Positions 1-7,712 of a stretch of DNA of 38,879 bases are shown piece by piece. The notes under the pieces are model-generated. The model worked only from the letters and a program-made list of their open reading frames with translations. It had not been told where the DNA came from and searched no databases. Position 1 is the stretch's first letter. Each line of letters starts with the position of its first letter. Both the position numbers and the translations under genes were made by a program. The stretch is from Sphingobacteriales bacterium (GTDB taxonomy: Bacteria; Bacteroidota; Bacteroidia; Chitinophagales; Chitinophagaceae): contig JACQDV010000021.1 in assembly GCA_016200915.1 (NCBI GenBank), forward strand, positions 1 through 38,879, written 5' to 3'.

Positions 1-69
1 ATACAATTTACCGGATAACCATTACCCGACCCTTCTCAAAAACAAAAGAATCCAGGTTACACCTGCCCA

Positions 70-237
70 ATGAGGAACAACAAAAACTCTTATATTGGTT
101 TGCTGTTTAAGCCGGGTGTCCCAGTGCGGAACTCAGGAGAAGAACTACTTAAATGGTTTAACGGGAAGGGTGAATTTGAAAAGTTCCATCTGTCTGATCA
201 GTCTTTTTCTGATTCCGATTACTGGATAATTGATTAG
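70..237 (+). pseudogene. 3' end of an unrecognised plus-strand gene or small ORF
   Basis: A 55-codon frame opens with ATG at 70 and ends TAG at 235-237. Its C-terminal half (EELLKWFNGKGEFEKF, then an acidic SDSDYWIID end) reads like real protein. A second frame, 3-110, ends TAA and also looks coding (for example LHLPNEEQQKLLYWFAV), and it overlaps the first. This suggests either a short gene or a longer gene entering from the left that has suffered a frameshift near 105-115. A strong plus-strand hairpin terminator follows 28 bases after the stop, which supports a true gene end here. I do not recognise the family. No function is assigned. Confidence 0.3.
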
Positions 238-264
238 TTACCCGTCACATACCTGCTTCAACCA

Positions 265-296
265 CCGACAGGGTTTGCAACCGCTGTCGGGGTTTT
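265..296 (+). terminator. Rho-independent terminator of the left-edge gene
   Basis: CCGACAG (265-271) pairs with CTGTCGG (284-290). A second inner stem GGTT/AACC closes on a TGC loop, with G283 bulged. The plus strand continues GGTTTT. It lies just after the stop at 237. Confidence 0.65.
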
Positions 297-301
297 AAAA
301 A

Positions 302-325
302 AAGAAATCCCGCCTGCGGCGGGAT
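302..325 (-). terminator. Terminator downstream of ftsZ
   Basis: ATCCCGCC (307-314) and GGCGGGAT (318-325) form an 8-bp stem with a TGC loop. On the minus strand it is followed by TTCTTTTTTT. It sits 43 bases after the ftsZ stop and probably ends the dcw transcript. The stem has the same core as the dispersed CCCGCC/GGCGGG palindromes elsewhere in the window. Confidence 0.75.
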
Positions 326-367
326 TCTTTACAACTAAAAACACTATTCGTCAACAAACATTAAAGA

Positions 368-2257
368 TTAATCCGGCTTTTTGCCATCTAAAAAAGTATT
401 TACTGTACTGATTTCTGTTTTATTATTTTCATCAGTTTTTACTGTGTAGTTACTATAAAAATTCTCTACCGTGTTAATGGTGTTATACAATTCCATATTG
501 CGGCGGAGATATGCCGGCACATTATCAAACTCGTTGTTTGGGTCAGCAGCATTAATGTTAAATGACAGATTCCGAAGTTTCTGCAAACGTTCTGCTGCTT
601 TCCTGCGTTGTTCTTCTGCCTCATCTTGTATTGGAAGCCCTTCCGAAGAACTTAAATGAATAGTCTGACGGGCCACGGGCTCCTCCGCCGCTTGTGGATT
701 TGTTTTAACAACCAGCTGCATGTCTGCAGGCGTATCTTCTTCCTGATTGACAATGTGCAGCTTAAACGGTTCTGGTTCCACAGGGCTATGCGCATTGGAT
801 TGAATCTCTTCAGTTTTTTCTTCAGCGTAGATATTGACAGGTCTTGCCAGGTATCCACCACTGGTTACTTTAACGGAAGGCTCTTCCGTTGTTTTAATTT
901 CTTTATTAATTACTGGTTCTTCTTTTTTTGCCACAGGCATTTCTTCAACAACCGGTTTTAATTCAAAATGAATGGGTGTTGTTTCTTCTGTTACCGGAAC
1001 TTCTTCTTTCACTTCTTCAATCAACGGCATGAATTGCACAACCGGAGTTTCTGTTTTTACTTCTACTAATTGCGGAACCAAAGCTTCCGGTAATTCTTCT
1101 TTTACTTCAACTTTTGGTTCTTCTGCCTTTACTACCGGAGCTTCTTCTTTTATTATTGCTTTCGGTTCTTCAAATAAAACAGGTTGTTGTATGGCTGCTT
1201 TCTTTTCTTCCGGTGCAGGCATACTTAGCTGCATTACAATTTTCTCTTCTTTCTTCTCCGCCACTTTCGGTTTTTCTTTGTTGAACGGGTCTTTATGATG
1301 GAAACCGGTAGCAATTAAGGTAATACCAATGTGGTCGCCCAAAGTACTATCATAACCCATACCTAATATCACATCGGTATCATCACCTGCCTGGCTGAGG
1401 ATATAGTTTTGAATGATCTCTACTTCATCCATGGTAAACTCATGTTCACCTTCGGAAGAATTAATGTTGATGAGGATCCATTTAGCGCCTTTGATATCAT
1501 TATCATTCAGCAATGGTGAATTGAGTGCCTGCTCAATAGCTGATTGTGCACGGTTTTCACCATTGGCTGCTGCATTACCTAAAATAGCAACACCACCATT
1601 CTTCATCACTGTACATACATCCGCAAAGTCAACATTGATTTGACCGGTTGAGTTGATTACATCGGTAATACATTTAGCAGCAGTTGCCAATACATCATCA
1701 GCTTTGGCAAATGCTTCTTTCATTTTTAAATTACCAAACTGGTGACGCAGTTTATCATTACTGATAACGAGTAAGGTATCTACATAATTTTTTAAACTAT
1801 TGATACCATCCTGCGCCTGCTGTAACCTTCTCTTTCCTTCATAGCCAAAAGGAGTAGTTACAATACCAACAGTAAGAATGCCTAAGTCCTTACAAATTTT
1901 TGCGATGATAGGAGCACCACCTGTACCGGTGCCACCACCCATACCGGCAGTAATAAACGCCATCTTGGTATTTACTTCCAGTATGCGTTTAATTTCTTCT
2001 AAACTTTCTTCTGTTGCCTGGCGGCCAATATCAGGATTGGCACCGGCGCCAAGGCCCTGTGTTAAGTGCGGCCCGAGTTGCACTTTGTTTGGTACTTTAC
2101 TGGTAGCAATGGCCTGGGCATCGGTATTGCAAATGATAAAGTTCACCCCTTCGATACTTTGGCTGAACATGTGATTTACAGCATTGCTTCCCCCGCCCCC
2201 AACTCCAATCACTTTAATGATGGAGGATTTCTCTTTTGGCAAATCAAAATGTATCAT
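368..2257 (-). CDS. ftsZ: Cell division protein FtsZ
   Basis: Tubulin-like GTPase that polymerises into the cytokinetic ring. The nucleotide-binding N-domain shows GVGGGGSNAVNHM near residues 18-30 and the signature GGGTGTG at 107-113. The conserved core ends near residue 320. An unusually long linker of about 245 residues (330-575), rich in P, E, V and K, follows. A conserved C-terminal peptide-like segment (FDNVPAYLRR, ending near 586) and about 40 further polar residues end the protein. At 629 aa it is far longer than the 383-aa E. coli protein, but long linkers are usual in Bacteroidota. It is the last gene of the dcw cluster, 103 bases after ftsA, and is followed by a terminator. Identification is certain; linker function is inferred. 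Confidence 0.98.
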   Translation of the reverse strand: MIHFDLPKEKSSIIKVIGVGGGGSNAVNHMFSQSIEGVNFIICNTDAQAIATSKVPNKVQLGPHLTQGLGAGANPDIGRQATEESLEEIKRILEVNTKMAFITAGMGGGTGTGGAPIIAKICKDLGILTVGIVTTPFGYEGKRRLQQAQDGINSLKNYVDTLLVISNDKLRHQFGNLKMKEAFAKADDVLATAAKCITDVINSTGQINVDFADVCTVMKNGGVAILGNAAANGENRAQSAIEQALNSPLLNDNDIKGAKWILININSSEGEHEFTMDEVEIIQNYILSQAGDDTDVILGMGYDSTLGDHIGITLIATGFHHKDPFNKEKPKVAEKKEEKIVMQLSMPAPEEKKAAIQQPVLFEEPKAIIKEEAPVVKAEEPKVEVKEELPEALVPQLVEVKTETPVVQFMPLIEEVKEEVPVTEETTPIHFELKPVVEEMPVAKKEEPVINKEIKTTEEPSVKVTSGGYLARPVNIYAEEKTEEIQSNAHSPVEPEPFKLHIVNQEEDTPADMQLVVKTNPQAAEEPVARQTIHLSSSEGLPIQDEAEEQRRKAAERLQKLRNLSFNINAADPNNEFDNVPAYLRRNMELYNTINTVENFYSNYTVKTDENNKTEISTVNTFLDGKKPD

Positions 2258-2360
2258 AGTTTTCTAGTTTTAAGGGCCTGTAGTAAAAGCGTTTTCATTT
2301 TTACAATTACTGCAGGCAGTTAAGAATTTTGGGTTAGTTAGTGTGGTTAGTAAAAGAACT

Positions 2361-3728
2361 TTATTGCATTCGTGTATCTTCCTCTTCCTTAAACAGATCA
2401 ATAAGCCCGTCTTTAATTGAATCCATAAATCCTTTTAAGCTTTTCCTTTTCTTAACTTTTATTGTGCTGATGCCTTCTTCTGTTGTTACTTCCACTTCAG
2501 TTTCTTCTTCTTTCACTTCCTGTAATGGTTGTTTATTTTCACCATTCAGTTTGTTGTTATTGTTTTCAAAAACATTATAACCTTTCAGTATTAAACCAAT
2601 ACAGGTTGAATACATTGGTTTGGCCAGTTCTTCAATATGCCCGGCAGCTAAATGTTCGTTTGGATAACCAATTCTTGCATTCAAACCTGTAACATATTCA
2701 GTCAACTGAATTAAATGTTTCAACTGAGAACCACCACCAGTTAGTACAATACCACCATTCAGCATGCGGCTGTCTAAACCAACTTGCTTCAGGTGATAGG
2801 TTACAAAATCCATTATCTCACTCATTCTTGCCTGGATAATATTGGCGAGGTTTTTTACACTGATTTCTTTTGGCGCCATTCCACGAATACCAGGAATAGT
2901 AATGAAAGCATTGCCTTTTGCTTCGTCACTCAACGCACTGCCAAACTGAACTTTCATTTGCTCAGCTTGTGTTTTCAATACACCCAGTCCCGTTTTAATA
3001 TCATTGGTAATGTTTTCACCACCAAAGGGGATTACCGCCGTGTGTTTTAATATACCTTCATAAAATACAGCCAGGTCAGTAGTACCACCACCAATATCAA
3101 CAATGGCAACACCAGCTTCCAGATCATGTTCGCACATTACAGCAGCAGCAGATGCTAATGGTTGCAGTACTAAGTCTTTTGTATTTAAACCACTTTTTTC
3201 TACAGCACGGTTAATGTTACGGATAGCATTTTTATCACCAGTGATGATGTGGAAGTTGGCTCCCACTTTCACTCCACTGTATCCAATTGGATTTGGAATG
3301 TTTTGAAAATTGTCAACCGTAAACTCCTGTGGTATCACATCAATGATCTGATCACCAGCAGGGATATACGTTTTGTACTGATCACTTACTAACTGATCAA
3401 TTTCTTTTTGTGCTATTTCATCGTCAGTTACCTGGCGAACAATATCACCACGGGTTTGCAAACTTTTAATGTGGTGTCCCGCAATACCCACATACACTTC
3501 ATTAATCTCTAAGTTGGGATTAGAAGCGTAACAATTTTCCAATGCAGTTTGAATAGCTTTAATGGTTTGGTCAATGTTCAACACCATTCCGTGTTGCACA
3601 CCATTGGAGTTTGCACGACCAAATCCAAGAATCTCGAGTTTACCATACTCGTTCTTGCGTCCGGCAATGGCAGCTATTTTGGTAGTGCCAATGTCAAGGC
3701 CGACAATGATGGGTTGTTCGTTGTTCAT
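2361..3728 (-). CDS. ftsA: Cell division protein FtsA
   Basis: Actin-like ATPase that anchors FtsZ filaments to the inner membrane. The three actin-fold signatures are visible: phosphate-1 GLDIGTTKIA at 10-19, phosphate-2 DIGGGTTDLA at 211-220, and the adenosine motif GGIVLTGGGSQL at 325-336. The FtsA-specific 1C subdomain occupies roughly 85-165. The C-terminus carries a basic then amphipathic stretch (KSLKGFMDSIKDGLIDLFKE) typical of the membrane-targeting helix. Length 455 aa is normal for Bacteroidota. It precedes ftsZ as in nearly all dcw clusters. The 304-base gap before it, toward ftsQ, holds repeats. Confidence 0.97.
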   Translation of the reverse strand: MNNEQPIIVGLDIGTTKIAAIAGRKNEYGKLEILGFGRANSNGVQHGMVLNIDQTIKAIQTALENCYASNPNLEINEVYVGIAGHHIKSLQTRGDIVRQVTDDEIAQKEIDQLVSDQYKTYIPAGDQIIDVIPQEFTVDNFQNIPNPIGYSGVKVGANFHIITGDKNAIRNINRAVEKSGLNTKDLVLQPLASAAAVMCEHDLEAGVAIVDIGGGTTDLAVFYEGILKHTAVIPFGGENITNDIKTGLGVLKTQAEQMKVQFGSALSDEAKGNAFITIPGIRGMAPKEISVKNLANIIQARMSEIMDFVTYHLKQVGLDSRMLNGGIVLTGGGSQLKHLIQLTEYVTGLNARIGYPNEHLAAGHIEELAKPMYSTCIGLILKGYNVFENNNNKLNGENKQPLQEVKEEETEVEVTTEEGISTIKVKKRKSLKGFMDSIKDGLIDLFKEEEDTRMQ

Positions 3729-3738
3729 AGTTGTATTT

Positions 3739-3800
3739 TGTTTTTAGTTGTTTGCGTTTTAGTTGCTGGTTGCTCGTTTTTAGTTGCTGGTTATTTTTAT
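3739..3800. repeat. Degenerate short tandem repeat between ftsQ and ftsA
   Basis: The unit GTTTTAGTTGCTGGTT occurs at 3756-3771 and again, with one extra T, at 3776-3792, with further partial copies before it. It is the same style of sequence as the mraY-murE gap at 12264-12333. Confidence 0.6.
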
Positions 3801-3854
3801 TTTGCAGCCAGCTTTTGTTTTTCATAGCATCGCCTGTTGCGTCGCACTCTTGTA

Positions 3855-3957
3855 CGTTCTGTAATTCATCTCATCACACCAATCGTTCCTACTGAACGAA
3901 ATAATCTCTTTCTATCTTCTACCCACCAGATGTTCCTACGGAACATTTTCTATCTTT
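3855..3957. repeat. REP/REPIN-like paired-hairpin repeat, copy A
   Basis: About 100 bases closely match 16072-16173 in the same orientation. Each copy has the conserved lead GTTCTGTAATTC, then TCACACCAAT, then a hairpin CGTTC(C)-TAC-(G)GAACG, a spacer, ACC-ACCAG and a second hairpin ATGTTCC-TAC-GGAACAT. In copy A the first hairpin has one mismatch (TACTGAACG). Two related hairpins with the same TAC loop separated by a spacer resemble a REPIN. Confidence 0.8.
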
Positions 3958-3974
3958 CATCATTTACAATTTCA

Positions 3975-4032
3975 TCCCGACATCCGACATCCGACATCTT
4001 GCATTTTGCATTCAGCATTATGCGTTCAGCGT
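3975..4032. repeat. Short tandem repeats after the ftsQ stop
   Basis: The 7-mer CCGACAT occurs three times in tandem from 3977. It is followed by degenerate GCATT(T/C)(T/A) and GCGTTCA units up to the ftsQ stop. It is noncoding as far as I can see. Confidence 0.6.
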
Positions 4033-5166
4033 TCAACTCTTCTTCTGCATCACCGCTTTGGGTTTTGGTTTTTCAACTGGTTTGGATTTTGCCGGGTTTG
4101 GATTTTGGTTTTTCGTAAGATTGGGTTTCACACTTGCAGGTGTGTTCTTTGGTTTGCCGGGTTCCGGAGATAATTCAGAGGGCTTCGAATTCGTTTGAGT
4201 AACCGGTTTGATTGCAACCGGCATTGCATTTTCATTGGTTGATTGTAAAACGGGAGTAGTTACAGAGGGCTTGGATAACGCAACGGCCAGTGAGGTGTCA
4301 TTCATAGTTTGACGGTTATTTTCCATCATTTGTTTTACCAAAGTCTTTATCTGTGTTGAATCTAATTTTGCTGTTCCTGCAAATCCTTTTTTAGTTGCCA
4401 CTACCTGGTTATTATACTGCACATCAATAATGGAATATTTATTCCATCCAAAACGGTTAGATACCTGCTGATAAAACAAGTTCAACTGGTGAAACTTTCT
4501 TTCAGCATCATCAGCATCACCAAACCGGATAACATGATCACCCAGTTTAGGAATCATCTCCAACTGACGATCAGCAGTTATATCTATTTGTTCAATCTGC
4601 GCCATCCAGAATGGGTCTTTCAAAATATATTGAGCTACGTCTTTTATTTGTTGTAAAAAACTGCTGTCAGCTTTATTTAAATGTTTTGCCTCTGTTGGAA
4701 AAGAAGTAATCACCGGCATTCTTGCTGAAAAATTTTCACTGAGCGGCAAACAGTCACCACTATCATCCACATAAAATGAATTACCATTTACAGTGAATAC
4801 TCTTGCTACCGGTTCTCTTTCTTCTACTTTTACCTGCAACACCTGGTTATTATCAAAGAACAGTTCCGCATTCTTCACCCAAATATTTTTCTCCAGCACA
4901 TTTTCCATTTGCTCCAAATTAAATTCAGCAGTATGTTTTCCTGTCAATTCTCTTGCTCCTTCAGCTGTAAGAATATTATTAATCTCTTTCTTGTCTAAAA
5001 AGAAATTACCTGCGTTACCGGTGATATTTATTTCAACACCACTGCAAGCTTTACCATCTTTAGTACGAATAGCTGAAACCAATAACACAACTGTACCCAC
5101 ACCTGCCAGCACCCAGAAGGATAGCTTAACCCAGTATTTCCAGCCTCTTTTTTTAGTTTCAGCCAT
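4033..5166 (-). CDS. ftsQ: Cell division protein FtsQ/DivIB
   Basis: Bitopic divisome scaffold linking cytoplasmic and periplasmic division proteins. A basic N-terminus (KKRGWKYWVK) precedes one membrane segment at about 12-33. A POTRA-like region follows (GVEINITGNAGNFFLDKKEI, about 43-115), with the NIWVKNAELFF and VEEREPVARVF patterns typical of FtsQ, and then the beta domain to about 265. The last 110 residues are low-complexity, rich in P, K, N, S and T, and absent from E. coli FtsQ. Part of this tail is encoded by T/G-rich repeat-like DNA (see findings). The ATG is one base after the murC stop, so translation is probably coupled. Confidence 0.93.
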   Translation of the reverse strand: MAETKKRGWKYWVKLSFWVLAGVGTVVLLVSAIRTKDGKACSGVEINITGNAGNFFLDKKEINNILTAEGARELTGKHTAEFNLEQMENVLEKNIWVKNAELFFDNNQVLQVKVEEREPVARVFTVNGNSFYVDDSGDCLPLSENFSARMPVITSFPTEAKHLNKADSSFLQQIKDVAQYILKDPFWMAQIEQIDITADRQLEMIPKLGDHVIRFGDADDAERKFHQLNLFYQQVSNRFGWNKYSIIDVQYNNQVVATKKGFAGTAKLDSTQIKTLVKQMMENNRQTMNDTSLAVALSKPSVTTPVLQSTNENAMPVAIKPVTQTNSKPSELSPEPGKPKNTPASVKPNLTKNQNPNPAKSKPVEKPKPKAVMQKKS

Positions 5167-5167
5167 T

Positions 5168-6610
5168 TTATCTACTTAAAATATTTTTTATCGGTTCAAT
5201 CAGTGTATCAATATCTCCTGCTCCTGCTGTAATCAATAACTCCACCTTGTTCGTCGTTGTGTCCCCACAACGACTATTCACCCATTTCAGTACATCTGCT
5301 TTACTTAAGATTTGTTTGTTACCATTTTTCATCTTGTCTAATATCGTTTCACTGCTTACTCCCTCAATTGGTAATTCTCTTGCCGGGTATATTGGTAAAA
5401 GAATTATTTCATCAGCTAAATCCAAACTCTCTGCAAATCCTTCTGCCAAATCTCTTGTTCTTGTGTACAGGTGCGGTTGAAAAATCACCGTACACTTTTT
5501 ATCACTAAACAAACTTTTCGCTCCGCTTATCAATGCTCTCAACTCTTCCGGATGATGTGCATAATCATCCACATAAACCACCTCTCCCCGACCCTCTCCT
5601 CGAGGAGAGGGAGGCACGATATATTCAAATCTTCTCTTTACACCTCTAAACGCTTTTACCGCATCCTTTATCTTTTCGTTTTCTATTCCTAACTGGTGTG
5701 CTACTGCAATCGCCACTACTGAATTCTCTACATTATGCATGCCACCCATATTCAACTCTACATTATCCATCATCCAGCCTTTCATCATTACATCAAACTC
5801 ATAACTACCATTCTTCATTCTTATGTTGGTTGCATAAACATCTGCGCTTTCATTTTGCAAGCTATAAGTAAGATGTTCAGATGCTTTCAACTCTTTTCCT
5901 CTTTTCAATCCAAACTTGCTTATCAGCAATCCACCTTCTTTTATCTTACCCGTGAATTCGATAAACGCTTCTTCCATTGCTTCTGCTGTTCCATAAATAT
6001 CTAAATGATCAGCATCCATCGCTGTTATCACCGCCACATTAGGTGTCAGCCTTAAAAAAGAACGGTCATATTCATCTGCTTCGGCCACACATACATTCCG
6101 TTTACTGCTCCAGAAATTGCTGTTATAGTTTACAGCAATTCCACCGAGGAAAGCATTACATCCATAACCGGTGTGACGCAGTATATGTGCAATCATCGTA
6201 GTAATAGTTGTTTTGCCATGTGTACCTGCTACGCAGATATTAAAAGAACTATTGGTTACCGCATCCAGCACTTCACTTCTCTTATACAGCGGGTAATTAT
6301 TTTGCTTAAAATAAACCAGCTCTGCATGTTCTTTTGGTATGGCTGGTGTATATACTACCAACTGAACATTTTGTGGAATTGCCTTTACATCTTCTTCAAA
6401 ATGTATTTGCATTCCCTGTTTTTCTAATTCACCGGTTAAAGCGGTTGGTGTTTTATCGTAACCATACACTTTAGCACCCTGCTCATTAAAGTATCTTGCC
6501 AGTGCACTCATGCCAATACCACCAATTCCTACGAAGTACACTACAGCAGGATTTCCTTCCGCAGAAGATCTTTTTATATTTTCAATGATCTGTTGTAATG
6601 TTTCGTTCAT
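5168..6610 (-). CDS. murC: UDP-N-acetylmuramate--L-alanine ligase
   Basis: ATP-dependent cytoplasmic ligase that adds the first amino acid to UDP-MurNAc in peptidoglycan synthesis. It has the N-terminal Rossmann glycine motif (GIGGIGMSALA, 28-38), the ATP loop GTHGKTT at 129-135, the central EADEYDRSF segment, and DDYAHHPEE opening the C-terminal domain. 480 aa is close to the usual 450-490. Residues 333-343 (PPSPRGEGRGE), just before VVYVDDYAHHP, are encoded by a 20-bp perfect palindrome plus flank and look like a repeat inserted in frame. The murG stop... murG lies directly upstream, 7 bases away, and ftsQ directly downstream, 1 base away. Confidence 0.97.
   Translation of the reverse strand: MNETLQQIIENIKRSSAEGNPAVVYFVGIGGIGMSALARYFNEQGAKVYGYDKTPTALTGELEKQGMQIHFEEDVKAIPQNVQLVVYTPAIPKEHAELVYFKQNNYPLYKRSEVLDAVTNSSFNICVAGTHGKTTITTMIAHILRHTGYGCNAFLGGIAVNYNSNFWSSKRNVCVAEADEYDRSFLRLTPNVAVITAMDADHLDIYGTAEAMEEAFIEFTGKIKEGGLLISKFGLKRGKELKASEHLTYSLQNESADVYATNIRMKNGSYEFDVMMKGWMMDNVELNMGGMHNVENSVVAIAVAHQLGIENEKIKDAVKAFRGVKRRFEYIVPPSPRGEGRGEVVYVDDYAHHPEELRALISGAKSLFSDKKCTVIFQPHLYTRTRDLAEGFAESLDLADEIILLPIYPARELPIEGVSSETILDKMKNGNKQILSKADVLKWVNSRCGDTTTNKVELLITAGAGDIDTLIEPIKNILSR
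5579..5614. repeat. Palindromic repeat inserted in frame in murC
   Basis: A perfect 20-bp palindrome, CCCTCTCCTCGAGGAGAGGG, lies at 5592-5611. The preceding plus-strand flank is a further C/T-rich half copy (CACCTCTCCCCGA). In the murC frame it encodes PPSPRGEGRGE without breaking the gene. Confidence 0.8.
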
Positions 6611-6617
6611 CCGCTCC

Positions 6618-7712
6618 TTACTGCTTTATATACTTTAATACATCTGCTGCCACTCTTATATCCGCATCTGCAATTCCCAATGGTTTAATGTTTTGTTTTA
6701 GTGCTGCCTGTTTATTTTCATCTTTAGCTAATGCAACAGCAGCAGTCACTAATTTTTCATTTGCCTCATTGTCCTTTATAATTAAACCAGCATTTTTATT
6801 GACGAGGTTCATGGCGTTTACCGTTTGATGGTCTTCCGCCGCAAAAGGAAAGGGCACGAACAAAACGGGCTTTTGCACTACGCAGAGTTCAGCGATGGTC
6901 ATTGCACCGGCTCTTGCTATCACCACATCTGCTGCTGCATAGGCATTTTCCATTTGGTTAATAAAATCATTCACCCACACATTGGGTAATCCTTTTGCAA
7001 TTGTTTTGGCATGTTCTGCATAGGGTTTACCGGTTTGCCAGATGAGTTGAAGGTTGTTTTTTCCAAACTCATCAATATGTTTGGCGATTGCTTGATTAAT
7101 ACTTTTAGCACCTAAGCTTCCACCAACAGCCAATACAGTTGTCTTTGCTGTATCCAATCCAAAGAACTTAATTCCATCTTCACGGCTCACTGTTGATTGT
7201 GCAATACTTGCCCGAACAGGATTACCGGTGATGATAATTTTATCAGCAGGAAAAAACTTTTCCATGCCATCTGTTGCCACATATATTTTAGTTGCCTTTT
7301 TTCCGAGCATGATATTACTCTTGCCGGCAAATGAATTGGCTTCATGAATAAAAGTGGCGATGCCTTTACTCTGTGCATAACGCAACACAGGAAAACTGGA
7401 ATAACCACCTACACCTATCGCCGCATCCGGTTTAAACTCACTGAATATTTTTTTAACCTGCAAAAAGCTTTTAATGAGTTTAAAAGGCAATCCAATATTT
7501 TTTATCAAAGAGCTTCTATTAAACCCTGCAATATCTAATCCCTCTATTTTATAACCTGCCTGCGGCACTTTCTCCATCTCCATTTTTCCTTTTGCACCCA
7601 CAAACAAAATTTCTGTTTGAGGTTCCATCTTTTTAATCGCATTTGCTATTGCGATTGCCGGAAATATATGTCCACCTGTTCCACCACCTGCTATAATTAT
7701 CCTCTTGCTCAT
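6618..7712 (-). CDS. murG: UDP-GlcNAc--lipid I N-acetylglucosaminyltransferase
   Basis: GT28 (GT-B fold) enzyme that transfers GlcNAc to lipid I on the inner face of the membrane, making lipid II. The N-terminal donor-site loop GGGTGGH is at 9-15, with PAIAIA after it. A second glycine motif is VGGSLGAKSIN. The sugar-nucleotide motif is RAGAMTIAELCVVQKPVLFVPFP. Length 364 aa is standard. The start ATG shares one base with the ftsW stop (TAATG), and murC starts 7 bases after its stop. Confidence 0.97.
   Translation of the reverse strand: MSKRIIIAGGGTGGHIFPAIAIANAIKKMEPQTEILFVGAKGKMEMEKVPQAGYKIEGLDIAGFNRSSLIKNIGLPFKLIKSFLQVKKIFSEFKPDAAIGVGGYSSFPVLRYAQSKGIATFIHEANSFAGKSNIMLGKKATKIYVATDGMEKFFPADKIIITGNPVRASIAQSTVSREDGIKFFGLDTAKTTVLAVGGSLGAKSINQAIAKHIDEFGKNNLQLIWQTGKPYAEHAKTIAKGLPNVWVNDFINQMENAYAAADVVIARAGAMTIAELCVVQKPVLFVPFPFAAEDHQTVNAMNLVNKNAGLIIKDNEANEKLVTAAVALAKDENKQAALKQNIKPLGIADADIRVAADVLKYIKQ

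Noticed and set aside
652-861. 69-codon minus-strand ORF inside ftsZ
   Set aside because: Alternate frame of the ftsZ linker on the same strand, with no support as a separate gene.
972-1298. 108-codon plus-strand ORF opposite ftsZ
   Set aside because: It is the Ser/Thr/Phe-rich antisense shadow of the Glu/Pro/Lys-rich FtsZ linker.
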